Below, piece by piece: positions 51,025 to 63,882 of a stretch of 64,000 nucleotides of DNA. The notes under the pieces are model-generated. The model was not told where the DNA came from and made no database searches. It saw nothing but the letters and a program-made list of their open reading frames with translations. A program made the translations under genes and the position numbers. Each line of letters begins with the position of its first letter. The stretch's first letter is position 1. The stretch spans positions 124,001-188,000 of the forward strand of contig CAJQUW010005321.1 in NCBI GenBank assembly GCA_907163375.1, in the 5' to 3' direction. The DNA comes from Prostheceraeus crozeri (lineage: Eukaryota; Platyhelminthes; Polycladida; Euryleptidae).

Positions 51025-52446
51025 CCGGGTGATCATAAAGTCACGCAAATAAAGAAAATCCTTTGTTTTGAGTTTAATTGAGTTTAAATTGAATCGAATA
51101 TCATTTGTCGTGATTATATACAATAGATGTGAACATAGATATGAGCATTTGAAGGACGGGTTGTCTCGTGACTACTTGATTGTGTCATGTGATCAACTTT
51201 TTACATAGATATGAACATTTGAAATTTCAGGCTTAGCATATCTACATACGAATGCGTCAGACACATCATTCTTCGCTTCACTTCATTTCACCTCGTTACT
51301 CACTATGGCTTACAACGTTGCTGAACGACTGTGCTTGATTGAAAATTATTTTCGTTCTGGAAGCTATTCTATAGCAAAGAGTGATCTCTTTCAACTCAAT
51401 CCATCCGCTCCTGTTCCGCACGATTTAACAATTAAGAGATTGGTCGATAAATTTCGAGAAACGGGATCCGTGCATGACCGAAGACGCAGTGGAAGACCGT
51501 CCTTCGATGATGGAGATGTCGCAGCTGTTCAAGGTGCACTTATAAACAGTCCTCAAAAATCGCTCAGAAAAGTTTCCCAACAAATCGACATGTCCTACTC
51601 CAGTGTTCAGAAGATTTGTCGAAAAGTTTTGCATCTGTTTCCCTATAAGACCTGTGTGATACACACACTGATGCAGAATGACTACGAGCAGCGATCGATA
51701 TTTTGTGATTGGCTTATTGCCGTGACCAATGATGATCCTCAGTTTTTGAAAACATGCTTTTGGAGTGATGAAGCTTGGTTTCATCTCTCTGGATACATGA
51801 ACTCACAAAATACGTGATGTTGGTTGTCGGAGAATCCACATCAGTATGTCGAAACCTCACTTCATCCTCAGAAAATCGGTGTCTGGGCTGCAATGTCTGG
51901 AGAACGGATTCATTTCTCTTTCTTTGAAGGTCGAGTGGACAGTGACAAATATTGTTCATTCATCGATCAGCTCGCCGTGACCTTAACTGAAAACGAAAGA
52001 CATATTGCATGGTTCCAGCAAGACAATGCAACGGCCCATACTTCTCGAAGAACTACGCAACATCTTACTCAGATATTCGGAAAGCGACTGATCGACAAGC
52101 AACTCTTTCCAGCGCGATCACCGCATCTCACACCAATGGATTTTTTCTTGTGGGGCTACGTGAAGGATAAGGTGTTTGCCAACAACCCCAAAAGTTTGAA
52201 TGATTTGCAAAGTGCCATTACGTCCAGTATTAAGAGTGTTAACTCAGACATGCTAATGAATGTGTCATCCAATATCGTAAAGCGCGCCATTACTGTACAT
52301 CTCAGAAAGGAGGGCATTTTCAACATCTTCTTTAACTTGTAATGTGTTCTTCTAAAACCCTCTAACTGAAAATTGAATATAAATGGGACCTTGTTTATCT
52401 AGAAAATTGTAGTTTTATCCACTTGCGTCATTTTATGATCACCCTA
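51025..52446 (+). mobile_element. Tc1/mariner-superfamily transposon
   Basis: The terminal repeats are GGGTGATCATAAAGTCACGC on the left and, inverted, GGGTGATCATAAAATGACGC on the right, with TA next to both ends (exact boundary uncertain by two bases). Length is about 1.4 kb. Confidence 0.85.
51305..52342 (+). pseudogene. Mariner-superfamily transposase with one premature stop
   Basis: Starts MAYNVAERLCLIENYFRSGS. A paired helix-turn-helix follows (TIKRLVDKFRETGSV, GRPSFDD, LRKVSQQIDMSYSSV). The catalytic part has FWSDEAWFHLSGY (first D), WFQQDNATAHTSR (second D) and RSPHLTPMDFFLWGYVKDKV (third D), with 38 residues between the second and third. A TGA at 51815-51817 interrupts the frame after the first catalytic motif; reading resumes in the same frame. 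It is otherwise full length. Confidence 0.85.
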
Positions 52447-54716
52447 TAGTATTGACATGACACTTGAATTTCCAATATCATATTCGAGTGCATAATGATA
52501 GATAGTCATGACATGATTCAGAGACATTTATTTTTAAAAAAACTCACATTGAAAATTGTTGTTTTTGTGAGAAGTTGCACAAAATCCTTGCAAAAAGCGT
52601 CAAAATTCAGACGTTCAAAGAGTATACTTTTCAAAATGATTTATAAACTTGACCTACTAGTGGGCCCAATTCCAGTGATTCTTTGTGGAACCTTGAAATG
52701 CGCTGAAACCAAAAGTCACGAAAGGACATTTCGTCTGATTTAGTTTTGAGAGGACGTCATAACAATATGCCTGGGGAGAATACCCCCAGAATGGTTAGGG
52801 TTGCGAGAGCAAAATCACTTGCTATTGCAAATCACAGTAAATCAGGTGGGCTACGTATTATGTAGGAGCATACATAATTTAGGGAAGAGTACAAGACGTG
52901 GAAGTACTTAGTAAAATACAGCACATTGAACCTGAGATATGTTTTGGAGTGTGGTGCAAGTTATATGTGGTTTGGACTACTTTCCGCCCCTTTCATGAGT
53001 CTTTGTGTATAACATTATGATTGGAAATGAAATCCATATTGTTGAAGTTCAAAAAATCTTGCTTCATTTGTTTTTGATGATTAAGTGTGTGATGAAACAA
53101 TTATGAATTTGATTGTGGTCCACGCGTTATCACAGATGTATACTTGAGCGTGGTTCACACGTAACTACGGATGTTTAGGGTCATGTGTAATTACGCGTGG
53201 TTCACGCGTGAATTACGCATAATCAAGCGTGGCATGTCACCTAGCGGCCTATGTATAACTGTCTCATTCATTCCATCTAAGAATGTTCATGCCCAGATTA
53301 GATGAAAGTTATTCTCCGTCCTTTTGGAAATAGATAAGCATCCTAATAGAGTAGGCCTCAATTTATCTAAATGAATAACAAATATTACTTATTGACATTT
53401 CGAAAGTAGAAAATAGACAACAAACTGATCATATTTATAGAAAATAATATTTGCATGATATCGTAGCATTTCGTCACAGCCGGTCTGTTACGTAGTCAAA
53501 TGTCAAACACATACCGTAGACCTGTGAAACCCCGCAATATAATTTTTGGCATCCATTTCTCAATTATTAAATTATCAAATTTGGACATATTGATTGAAAA
53601 GTTAAGATGTCATGCAAATACTATTTTCTACAAATTTGATCAGTTTCTTATTGATCTTATGTCTTCGAAATGTTAATAAGTAATATTCGTTCTTCATTTT
53701 GATAAATGCTTTAGCATGCCTGTCTATTTTCACAAGTCGGAGAACAACTTTTATGGCAATTTGCAGCAATTGATTCTGCAGTTATTTAACAAAGGTTATA
53801 AATCTGTACTTTCATTGTCCTATCTGGTTTTGGGAATTATCGTATATGCGAGAAACTATACAATAACTTCCAAGAACTTAGATTCTCAATGCAATCGATG
53901 ATTTGCAATATGGCGAATGATAAAGGATTTTCTCTTGTTTTAGTCTTCGAGCAATTTTTGTCCTTGCCTTAAATGTTTTAGCCATTCCTTTATTGAAATG
54001 TTTATCAACTGTGATGCATTCCGTAAATAAATGTACATCCTATTTCTCTTTTCACCTTGATAGTTTCATCAAGGATACATTTGTCTTCTGAGTGACAGAT
54101 TATTTGAAATGGAATGACAATTCATCTTTTATCAATTTATAACTGCTGCCATTCTACTTGGGATGTATTTGAAAATCTGTTGAGATAAGCAATTTCAATT
54201 TTGGAATATTTATCCTAAAACAAATTTTGTTAACACTAGAATACTTTCATCGCAAGGAATCCAATCCAAGATACGAAAATTATTTGGTTGTTCTGAAAAT
54301 TGTCTGTCAATAAGACTCTTTGACGATGATTTTGCATTTGTATAGTGAAAGCATGGAGTTGAAATGTCCTCTATCAAACTTATGTTCTTTAGACAATTCT
54401 CAAAAACTCCTACTATTTCGAAATTTCTTTTCTTCTATGTTAGATCTCATCATGAATTCATTTTGAACAAGATCAAATGACGTTTTCAATTGACATAGCA
54501 GCTACATTCTTTAAATCGCATTGCCAGCTGTTAACTTCTGTTTTCAGTCTATGCGCGGTGTGTGACTTTATACTCAGGCGTGTTCACAAAGTCTAAAAAT
54601 TGAAGATACGAAGTGCGATCACGATTTATGGTAGAAATAATACCCTATCAGGGTCTTTTTCTGCAAAATCTTTTTCATGAACATAAAACTTGAAGATGAA
54701 TATTAAATATCTGAAA
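52447..54716. other. Unassigned stretch
   Basis: Short repeats of ACGCGTG and TGGTTCACGCGT occur at 53,115-53,235. No gene or element motif was found. Confidence 0.3.
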
Positions 54717-54796
54717 TACAAGGTGAGACTAAAAATTATTGAGACTGGCGTGATAAAAAGCGAACTAAGATTTATATCACAAATGAAAAGTCTATG

Positions 54797-54838
54797 TGTC
54801 ACGACCGGTTTCAGTCTATTTCAGACCATCTTCAGGTG
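54797..54838 (-). ncRNA. Hammerhead ribozyme-like motif in the inverted copy
   Basis: On the minus strand: CAC, core CTGAAGA, stem II GTCT-GAAAT-AGAC, core GAA, self-complementary ACCGGT with C at the cleavage position, then GTG. Same layout as the motif at 57201. Confidence 0.7.
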
Positions 54839-55015
54839 TATGTACAGACATGGAAAAATCGACTTATATACTAAAATGATTAAAACTAAAGGAGAAGTGA
54901 TCAGTAAAATTACATCGGTCACAGAAATTGCGAAGGTCACAGAAAGACCCTCAGCTTGTATGACGAATCGTGTTCATTCAATGTTCTGTCAGTGCTATGG
55001 CAAAGTGCAATACTT

Positions 55016-55275
55016 TCAGCTATTTTCGTGTACTTGGTTTTGTAGATTATCGTAAAAATCGTCAAAGTCCGCATTGTGCAGATGTTTAGAAATTTCAGTT
55101 TCATTAGGAATGCTGCGAATATGTTCTTTCATTCTAGTGTAGAGATGACGCTTAGTCTCACCAATATAGCTGCTTGAGCACAGCTTACAGGAAAATTTAT
55201 AAACTACATCAGAGGAGAGACTAAACTTCAACCTGTCTTTGTTTGGAAAAAGGTTAGCAGTCTTCAGAGTTTGGG
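55016..55275 (-). pseudogene. Inverted copy of the GIY-YIG domain end
   Basis: Contains DVVYKFSCKLCSSSYIGETK and RMKEHIRSIPNETEISKHLH, nearly identical to the forward copy at 56,820-57,000. One frame difference after DDF marks divergence. Confidence 0.85.
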
Positions 55276-55294
55276 CTTTTCCATGTGCTGGCCT

Positions 55295-57102
55295 CAAAAG
55301 GTCAATGCGCTTGATGTAAAAACAGAAACTGGAGTGGTTTTCAACAATGTTTCGAAACTAAGTTTGAGTAAGGAAGATAAGGAGGATCGTGTTCGTTCCA
55401 AATTCAAGTCTTTAGCTTACACTTACATTAATGACAAGTCTCGCCAAAAGCTCTTGACTGATAAAATCAAAACTCTCCGCACTTTAGCGAAAAATAAAAA
55501 CCTTCACGTTGCCAAATTTGACAAAGGTAACGGCGTGTGTATTATGGATAAACACAAGTATGATGATAAAATTCATGAAATTCTAAGTGATCGTAGAAAA
55601 TTCAAAAATTTGAAACCGTCTACCAAAGACAAAAGTCAATTCTTTATTGCGGAGGAGAGGTTCAACCGTAGCCTGTCTGATTTAAAGAAAAAAGGCAAAC
55701 TTCCAGAAGTGTTTATAGTGAAGTTAGAAGCACTGGTAGTCAGCCAGCCAGGCTCTATGGCCTGCCTAAAATACACAAATCGCGCACCGATCCTCCTTTA
55801 CGGCCTATTTTAAGTATGCCAAAAGCCTACAATACCAGCCTAAGTAGGTGGTTGAATCAAATTCTGCAACCATACATTCCTCGCTCTTTAGAGCTGAAAG
55901 ACTCCTTCGAATTCGTTGATTCGATCAAAGATATTTCTCATGACCATTTTTATATGGTTTCGTATGACGTAGTGAGCTTATTTCCGAGTATTCCTCTCGA
56001 TGACACTTTCAATCATATGGGTAATAGTCTAATTGATTTTACCAGCTTTCCGGTCGATAAAGGAACCCTGATTTCCCTCCAAAAATTATCGTGCAAAAAT
56101 ATGCTCTTCCAATTTAATGATAATCTATACCATCAAGTCGAAGGCGTTGCCATGGGATCGATCCTCGGCCCAACTCTGGCCTCCTTTGCGATGAATTTAA
56201 TTGAGTCCAAAATTATTGATTTCCCCATGTACTATCGTCAGTATGTTGATGATGTTTTTGCAATCGTTAGAGACGAAAAGGATGCTGAAAAGTTTTTGCA
56301 TTCTCTTAACAATATTCACAGTAGCATTCGTTTTACTTGTGAGAAACAGGTCATGAAATTCCTTGATGTCATGGTCACTAAAAATGCTAATTCTCTGAAT
56401 TATCATTGGCATTTAAAAGATACTAACACTGGTTTGTACATTCCAAACAGTGCTCATGCTCCTGTTCGTTATAAAACCTCGGCTATTCGCGCCTTGATTA
56501 TTCGAGCTAAGCGTTCAAGTAGTAGTCAAAATGCCTATGAAAGCAGTTTCTCCGTCATCAAAAATTTTTTCATTGCCAATGGCTACTCTAATGATCAAAT
56601 CGATAGAATTAAAAATAATGTTGACAATTTCCAACCTAGCGATCGTGATATTAAAAACATATACTGGCGCCTCCCTTTTGTCAAAAGTCTTGAGAGCCAA
56701 ACTAGAAAGACTGTTGATAGTTTGAACAAATTCCTTCCAGCGAATCATAAAATTATTGTTTCTTACAGAACTCTTAAGACTGCTAACCTTTTTCCAAACA
56801 AAGACAGGTTGAAGTTTATTCTCTCCTCTGATGTAGTTTATAAATTTTCCTGTAAGCTGTGCTCAAGCAGCTATATTGGTGAGACTAAGCGTCATCTCTA
56901 CACTAGAATGAAAGAACATATTCGCAGCATTCCTAATGAAACTGAAATTTCTAAACATCTGCACAATGCGGACTTTGACGATTTTACGATAATCTACAAA
57001 ACCAAGTACACGAAAATAGCTGAAAGTATTGCACTTTGCCATAGCACTGACAGAACATTGAATGAACACGATTCGTCATACAAGCTGAGGGTCTTTCTGT
57101 GA
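55295..57102 (+). pseudogene. Penelope-like RT with GIY-YIG endonuclease, one frame break
   Basis: The N-terminal part (to about 55,740) has LHVAKFDKGNGVCIMDKHKY. After a one-base frame change the RT proceeds: YGLPKIHKS (a Penelope hallmark), PLRPILSMP, FYMVSYDVVSLFPSIPLDD, GVAMGSILGPTLASF, YRQYVDDVFAIV (catalytic YVDD) and a thumb. The C-terminal GIY-YIG nuclease has YKFSCKLCSSSYIGETKRHL, R..EH and a SKHLH step. It lacks a clear start codon because the 5' end is truncated. It is close to intact, so the insertion is fairly young. Confidence 0.9.
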
Positions 57103-57200
57103 CCTTCGGAATTTCTGTGACCGATGTAATTTTACTGATCACTTCTCCTTTAGTTTTAATCATTTTAGTATATACGTCGATTTTTCCATGTCTGTACATA

Positions 57201-57239
57201 CACCTGAAGATGGTCTGAAATAGACTGAAACCGGTCGTG
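57201..57239 (+). ncRNA. Hammerhead ribozyme-like motif at the 3' end of the Penelope-like element
   Basis: CAC, core CTGAAGA, stem II GTCT-GAAAT-AGAC, core GAA, then ACCGGTC with a GUC-type cleavage triplet (predicted cut after 57236), and GTG closing a 3-bp start of stem I. The self-complementary ACCGGT suits the dimeric form described for short stem III hammerheads. Confidence 0.7.
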
Positions 57240-57465
57240 ACACATCGACTTTTCATTTGTGAAATGAATTTGGGCAGCCTCGCGTAAGATTTATATGATC
57301 TTAGTTTTATGCATCAGTGTCAAATACATCTTCAGTTAATGTCTGACAGAAATTTGAATATCTACGATCAAAAATCACGTGATAATCGTCTATTTACATA
57401 GATATATGACCTTCAGTGCAACGAGATCCAATGAATGATCACTTTTACTGATGGTGTCGAATGAG

Positions 57466-58506
57466 ATGTACCGTTTTTACGTTTAAACTCGCACTCTGTT
57501 TGGTGAAAGTGCCTCTCAGATATTCAAAGACGTACAGAGCTTGTATGGATCTGACTCTCCCTCACGTACCACGGCTTTTTGATATGCCAAGGTGCCTGAA
57601 GATTCCTCTGATATTCCGAGTGCTTCTGGAGATTCCGTCACCAACGCTTCGAGTCCTGTCGGCCGTCCATTGAGCGTTTCAACGGAGGAAAATGTTCAAA
57701 CGATCGAAGAGGTCATCAGTGAGAATAGATGTCTGTCACTTCGAGAAATTGAGGAACTGACCGGCGTCAACCACGAGGTCGCTCGTCGAATTTTGCGTGA
57801 CAGACTCTATCGCCGCTACTTGTGCTCGACGTGGGTTCCCTATTCTCTCAACGACCATCACAAATTGCTCCGGAAGAATAGCGCCATTTCAATAAGAAAG
57901 CATCTTCGAGACCTGAAGGAGAGAGACCGACTGCATGCCATCCAAGACGAGACTTGGGTCTTCTTCGATCCTGTTCTTCCAAAGGCCGCCAACAAGGTAT
58001 GGGTGGCGGTAGGTGACTCAGCGATGACTAAACGCAAAACCCTCCTGTCTGTAATCTTCACACCGAACAAGAAGTATCATGTTCAAGTAACTTGTGTGAA
58101 CGAAACTGTTGATGCAGATTACTTTATCAGCTTCTTGCCTACGACAGATGAGAAATGGCGCAGTCTCCGATCTGACCCCACCCGGTTGAACCAGCTACTG
58201 ATCCAGTTCGACAACGCTCGTCCCCATGCTGCCAAGAAGACAAAGGAGTTCCTTGAACGTCGAGGGATCCAGACTCTTTGGCAATCGCCTTACTCGCCGG
58301 ACTTGAACTTGTGTGATAGGTGGTTGTGTAATCGCTTAAAGAGAGAAATGAAGAAGATCATTTTCCAAGATGCCCACGAGGTTGTGGCCACTTCTTTGAG
58401 AGTGTGGCGCTCCAATCCTGAGGACGAGTTTCTGACCCAGGTGGAGATGTTTCTGGAGCACTGTGAGAGAGTGATTCAGCAGAGTGGTGGAGATAATGTC
58501 GTTTAG
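57466..58506 (+). pseudogene. Mariner transposase (DD34D), two early stops
   Basis: From the ATG at 57466 the frame has stops at codon 7 and near codon 39 (TGA at 57580-57582), then stays open for about 307 codons. The HTH region has TIEEVISENRCLSLREIEE. The catalytic residues are in DETWVFFDP (first D), FDNARPHAA (second D) and SPYSPDLNLCDRW (third D), 34 residues after the second. Length, at about 347 codons, is normal for mariner. The SPYSPDL signature is intact. Confidence 0.88.
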
Positions 58507-58806
58507 TGACTTTTTTGTTTATGAATGTTACAAAGAGTTCCCTCCTCAGAATTTTCTGTTTTAATGTGTCTTTAGTGAAGTAAAGATGCGTTCTTTTTTA
58601 AAAAACGGACGTTTTTTACGTTTTTTCACCTCGTTGCGCTTGCATAACTTGATTGAACTAAAAATGCTCCTAAAAGTTTGAATTGAAGTTTTGGCTGATA
58701 TTAGTTCATACACTTATTGATAAGTATCGCATAAAAAAACAGTGGAATTTCAACGACTTTCAGGTAAAAAATTTCCAGTCTCAATAATTTTTAGTCACAC
58801 CTTGTA

Positions 58807-61800
58807 TTTGTAGGACAATGCCAAACAATGCTGGAAAGTGTTTTCCACCAACCAAAGCTGAAACATGTTAGAGGAAATGCAATCAGTCAGATTAATTTTG
58901 ATTAATATTAAATATGTTGCTAATTTTACTGAAGTCACCAATTCGAGGATCAGCCAAAGAATATATGAATAATAATACATGTAGATTGGAGGTAGAATTT
59001 CATATGCTACAGTCTAAACACGTTTTGGTATAATATTATGACAGAGTATGATGAGTCAAGTATCAAATTCCATCACTTGTTCATGACTACAAACATATGC
59101 GTGTTTTGAAATTGATGAAGTAGGCCTATTCAATGCTGGCAACAGCTCTAACAACACCCTGTTTTTGAAAAGAGTTTCAATATAGGTACCAACGTTTTAT
59201 TGCAACCAGAGATAGAGAAAATAATCTGCACAGCGATAATGGATGCTGCGTGAAACTGATCGTAATATTTTGCATACTGCTACTGAAAGGTTGAACAAAA
59301 AACATGACTGAATTTAAAACAAATCAAAAAAGCAGTTTGTTGTTTCAAGCTGTATGTGACAGCCTACCAAATCGTCGGTCAATCAGCAAGATGTAGATTT
59401 CTACAAAAAATGAGTTTGCTTTCAATACAGAAGATGATCTAAATTGAATTCTACAGCATCTGTTAAATTGGATTTCAGAAATTCAAATTTTAGCATGTTC
59501 TACGGTTTGCGAGATCAACTTGTACGTACGTTTTGACATCCATCCTCTGTTCCGTCCATCGAGCTCCTGAAGGGTCTCCATTTATGTTTCAGCGAGGAAA
59601 TGCAGCCTCTAAATTGCAACATTTGCGGATTTGTTTCTCAGCTCATTATTTGTGCTAGCTGCACTTTTAGAATAATAATCAACAAATGAAATGTTTTCCA
59701 GAACCATAGAAAATACCTGTTATAAAAAAACAATCTGAAAAGACTCTTGTGAAGCAATTTTGCTGATCAAGGTGAGACACTTCCAACAAAGTATACAGAA
59801 ATGGCTATCTGGTTCCATCAAAAGCAATACTAATCAATAAGAAGACATCACTCCATGATATACACTGTATGACCATTGAAAAACAGATGAACATCAAAAC
59901 GACTGACGCAAATCCATTGAATTCAAAGTCAAGCAGACGATGATTAGGTGTCTGGATTAGATGCATGCAACACCATGTATTACACATGTACTTAACCACT
60001 GGACTTGATATAAGTTTCCGATGCTGGTCAGAACAGCTCTTCATAAACCTTATTGGGTACTTCTCCATTAAGTAACTGATAATTTACAGCAATTACAAGC
60101 ACATCATTTTCGTCATATCTTCTAAATAAATATATATTATTCAACAAATTTTGAATCATATGCTTTTTGCACAGTTGCCTGGTGCTAGAACTAACAGACT
60201 CCGTCCATCTTAAGCCAATGAACTTGAACTAGGATGCCTGTTATGCAAGGCATTCTGCAAATTTTCTTCCATCATCACATGTGGCTCTTGTTTTCTCTAT
60301 GTAAGCAAGTACTTTGATCGATTTCCGAGTTTCAATAAAAGCTCGAGTTTCGTCAACTGCTCAGTGAAAATCAATTGACTTTTATCATTTAGTATTCGTT
60401 TATTCAAATGTCGGAAAAACTGGATTTTTACTAGGCATGTGTATTTGACTGAAATCACACGCTCAATCATTCGTTCACTCACTTTGTGAACAATGAACTC
60501 GAATCTCATTGGAACTTGCGCCTATTATCATCAATGGCACAGCCGCATACGTATACCTGCGTGCAGCATTCTTGTGATATGAACATGTAATTGATATTCT
60601 TGTAGAATAAACAATGTGGGATTCGCATGAAGTTTTTAATCAACAATTTCTGCAATATTGACCACATCTAACAACATGCTAGATATATTTAATTAAATAT
60701 CTAGTCAATCTTGCATATTTATCGTAGATATTTGGCCATTTTTTTGTAAACATATATTTAAATATTTTTGTCGTTATTAGAAAATATTCTTCTTCTGAAA
60801 ATTTTTAAGATATATCTTTTAGATATACGAGCATCGTAATTTCACTTATGTTCAAACAATCTAACCAAATTGCTAGGAGATGCCTCTTTTCCCATCTAAA
60901 TATAGTATCTCTATATTGAAGAGGAATTATTTGCATACAGTAAGTTTATATGATGATTACAGCGCTAAAAGACTTTCCTAATTTTTGTTTCTTCACGTCC
61001 CTTTTTTAATTGCACTAAACCCGGATAATCATTATCTTCTTCAAACCTGAGTTTTATCAAAATTGTAATGGAGCTCAGCCATATGATCTATCGTTCAGCT
61101 AATAGTTGTATCATTATTATTCGTCACGCATATTCTCTTTCCATTTGCTGGCGTTTTCAGATTGAAAAATGAAAGTTTTCACAGGTCACAAGTCAAAAAG
61201 ATAAAGCATTGGTCACATCAACTTCCGGAAGGTTGTCAACTTTTATAGGATGGTCACGGCAATACGAAAATGATTTTTCTGCATAGCAGACGATAGCAGG
61301 TTAATGAGTTAAAAGTCGGCAAAGCTCCATCACATATTACTTTCTCTTAAGGAGTCATTCTAATAGTGACGGAAGGATGTCCGGTTCTCGTTAGCAAAAC
61401 TCATTTTGGTGAAAACCGTTTGGAATCATCCCAGCAATCATTTGATCGTCAGAACAGCAATTTATATACACGTGTTTTGGAAAATTCTGCCCCAAAGATC
61501 CGCCATTCAAATTAGGCGTTCATCAATTTGAATGAGTTCAGCTGAATTTGGGTCAATGTAATAATTTCCGGAATTTAGTATTAGTTTGGCATAGGCAGTC
61601 AGAGAAAATTAAATAAGCACTTGCTGATTAGGTAAAGCAATTTTTTTCTTTCTAATTAGAGCATCTTAGCTTTGACTTACTTAGAAAATTGAAATAGGCA
61701 TATAGGATATGTATGTAAAATGGATGTGACGGTGGATTTGACAGATTCTATGAGCTGGTGAACGCTTACGGTCCTCGCAAAGACTACTGGATCAAAAAGC

Positions 61801-62650
61801 GCGGAAATTAAGAATTGAAATGAATCAAAGAGGCACGTTGTGTTCAGGGGCAAATTAATTTCGCAACACAGAATTTCATTCCGCATTATTTCGCTTCAGA
61901 TGTAATATGCAAAATTGAATTGCAGCCTTTATAGAGACCTAAGAATAGAAATTCATTCGACATCATTCGACATGACTTCAGTTTCACTTTGCGCAAGCTT
62001 GAGATACTGGATTCTCACAAAAATCGGTTGAAAGCGTTCAAGGCATTTGGTGTATACAATCAAGTTTGTAGATGCTTGCAAGCCCGAGCTCAGCAAAATT
62101 TTAAACTCATGTTCAAAAGTGTGGTTTTATATGTGCAAGCACGTTTGTAAATCCATGTTTAAAAACTTGGTTTCAAAAGCAGTTTTAAGGCACTGTTCTG
62201 GAAGAGGCTTCGAGTTAGTGCTGCTAATTTTGTCCATCTGACATCACAGCTACTCAACATTAGACACCTCATATTATTCAATAAAATACAATCCGTGTTT
62301 AAATGCACTGCTGTGTATTTAACATAATGAGCATTGGTGTGTAATTCTACAAAATACGACTGTCAAATCCCTCTCAGCATCAAAAGGACACTTGTAGAAG
62401 CTGGGACATTGCTGCATGTTAAGAAGGCAAACATGGATTATTTTGCATAAATAAATTAGCCTTATTTCACTTTTGATGATGTCAACAGCAGCAGCTCAAA
62501 CACGCGCAAAACCGGCTTTTTGATAAAAACTGACTGTCATCGTCAGAAAATGGATTTTCAGGGCAACTCATCAATTTTACAGAGCACTTCTTTTTGTGAA
62601 TTTCAATCAAATGATGAGCGCGCAAAAGTCTTTTCATGTTCTCAAAGGCT
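58807..62650. other. Unassigned AT-rich stretch
   Basis: Low-complexity ATATTTAA-rich sequence lies near 60,680-60,830. No gene, RNA gene or mobile-element motif was found on either strand. Confidence 0.35.
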
Positions 62651-62658
62651 GTGGAAAA

Positions 62659-63882
62659 CAGGGTTGGGCCGGCGGTCGGTGTACTAAAAACCGGCCGGTG
62701 AGGGATGGGACGGTGGCTGACGTCTCTGTACCGGTTGGTTGAAGCTTTGATGGTCAAACATTATTTGATCAACTTATGACATTAGACATTATTCAATTTC
62801 AGAATGCGTGAAATGCATGAATGATAGGCCCACTGGTACTCCGCACAAGCGAGAGCTACCTATTACAAAACTGCATTATACAATGCAATTATTCGCACTT
62901 TGATAACATGTTTTGTGCGATGAGTAGCAATGCGTACAATAACATGTTTACCAATCTAATGAGTTGTAGGCCAACTTTATAATCTATGATAATGTTGACT
63001 ACATTTTCGAAGTCAATCAAACACAAACAAATTGAAAACAGGTAATCAACATCATGATCCAAACGGGCATTGATAGAATAATAACATTGATACAATAATA
63101 ATATATGTGTATATTTATATCCCGCCTCTACAGGAAAGCTTAAAGTGGCCAAACAATTCTAAGTTCCAATATAATAAAAGTTTTTCTGGCGAGAAAAGTT
63201 CTGAGATCAACAATTTGATCACTGACTGTGAGGATGTCACGAAAGGTTATTTCTGCGACGTGCAAGCTTGATTTAAAGTTGATTCACTCCTTGATTCAGT
63301 GAGATTTACTTCTTCACTTGTAAGGGAATTTCAGTGATTTGCGACGTCAAGTGCGAACTCTCTCCAGTACAGTTTAAATTCAGATCTTTTGAGTTTACAC
63401 TGATGACCACGAGCTGACGTATAGGAGTCAGGAATAATGAACTCGCCAAACTTATCAACAGTGTCTCATTTCAGTGACTGTCCCTCTACAACGTCAATCA
63501 AACTTTGTTGCGGGTCGTTAACTTTTATCAAACAATTATGCACTATCCAATGTCAAATGTTCTGGTAGTGGGCCCTCAGGTTGCATTGAAATCCATTCTT
63601 CATTGCATTGGATCTCTAAGAAATAATCTCTAAAATAATTTTTTAACTGTTAAAGAACAGTTCGCAATATTTACGTCACAAAACATACGAGCAGATGCTC
63701 TCAAATTATGTTACATTTACATGCTCTTAATGTTTTAATGAGTGACTAAACGATTGTTTCTGAACTGAATGCCGTCAGCAGTCGACATAAGTCTCGTTAA
63801 ATTAGCCGGCCGGTCGATCTCCAAAATTTGCGGCTAAGGCCGGGCCGGCGGCCGGCGTTACTTAAATCGGTAGAAAACCCTG
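62659..63882. mobile_element. Non-autonomous hAT-like element
   Basis: The ends are CAGGGTT and AACCCTG, flanked by an exact 8-bp duplication GTGGAAAA (62651-62658 and 63883-63890). GC-rich subterminal GGGCCGGCGG/CCGGCCGG blocks occur at both ends. There is no transposase in its 1,224 bases. Confidence 0.8.

Larger units (their letters stand above)
54778..57284 (+). mobile_element. Penelope-like retroelement with inverted 5' copy
   Basis: Flanked by a 12-base target duplication TAAGATTTATAT (54766-54777 and 57285-57296). About 500 bases at the left (54778 to about 55,275) are an inverted copy of its own 3' part (about 56,770-57,260). The forward part carries the RT/GIY-YIG frame and a hammerhead motif downstream. 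Such inverted 5' pieces are typical of Penelope-like insertions. Confidence 0.9.
54719..58804 (+). mobile_element. Mariner transposon split by a Penelope-like element
   Basis: The terminal repeats start CAAGGTGAGACTAAAAATTA (left) and, inverted, CAAGGTGTGACTAAAAATTA (right), 29 of 30 bases alike. TA duplications are at 54717-54718 and 58805-58806. The left end is separated from the transposase by the inserted Penelope-like element. Confidence 0.9.
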
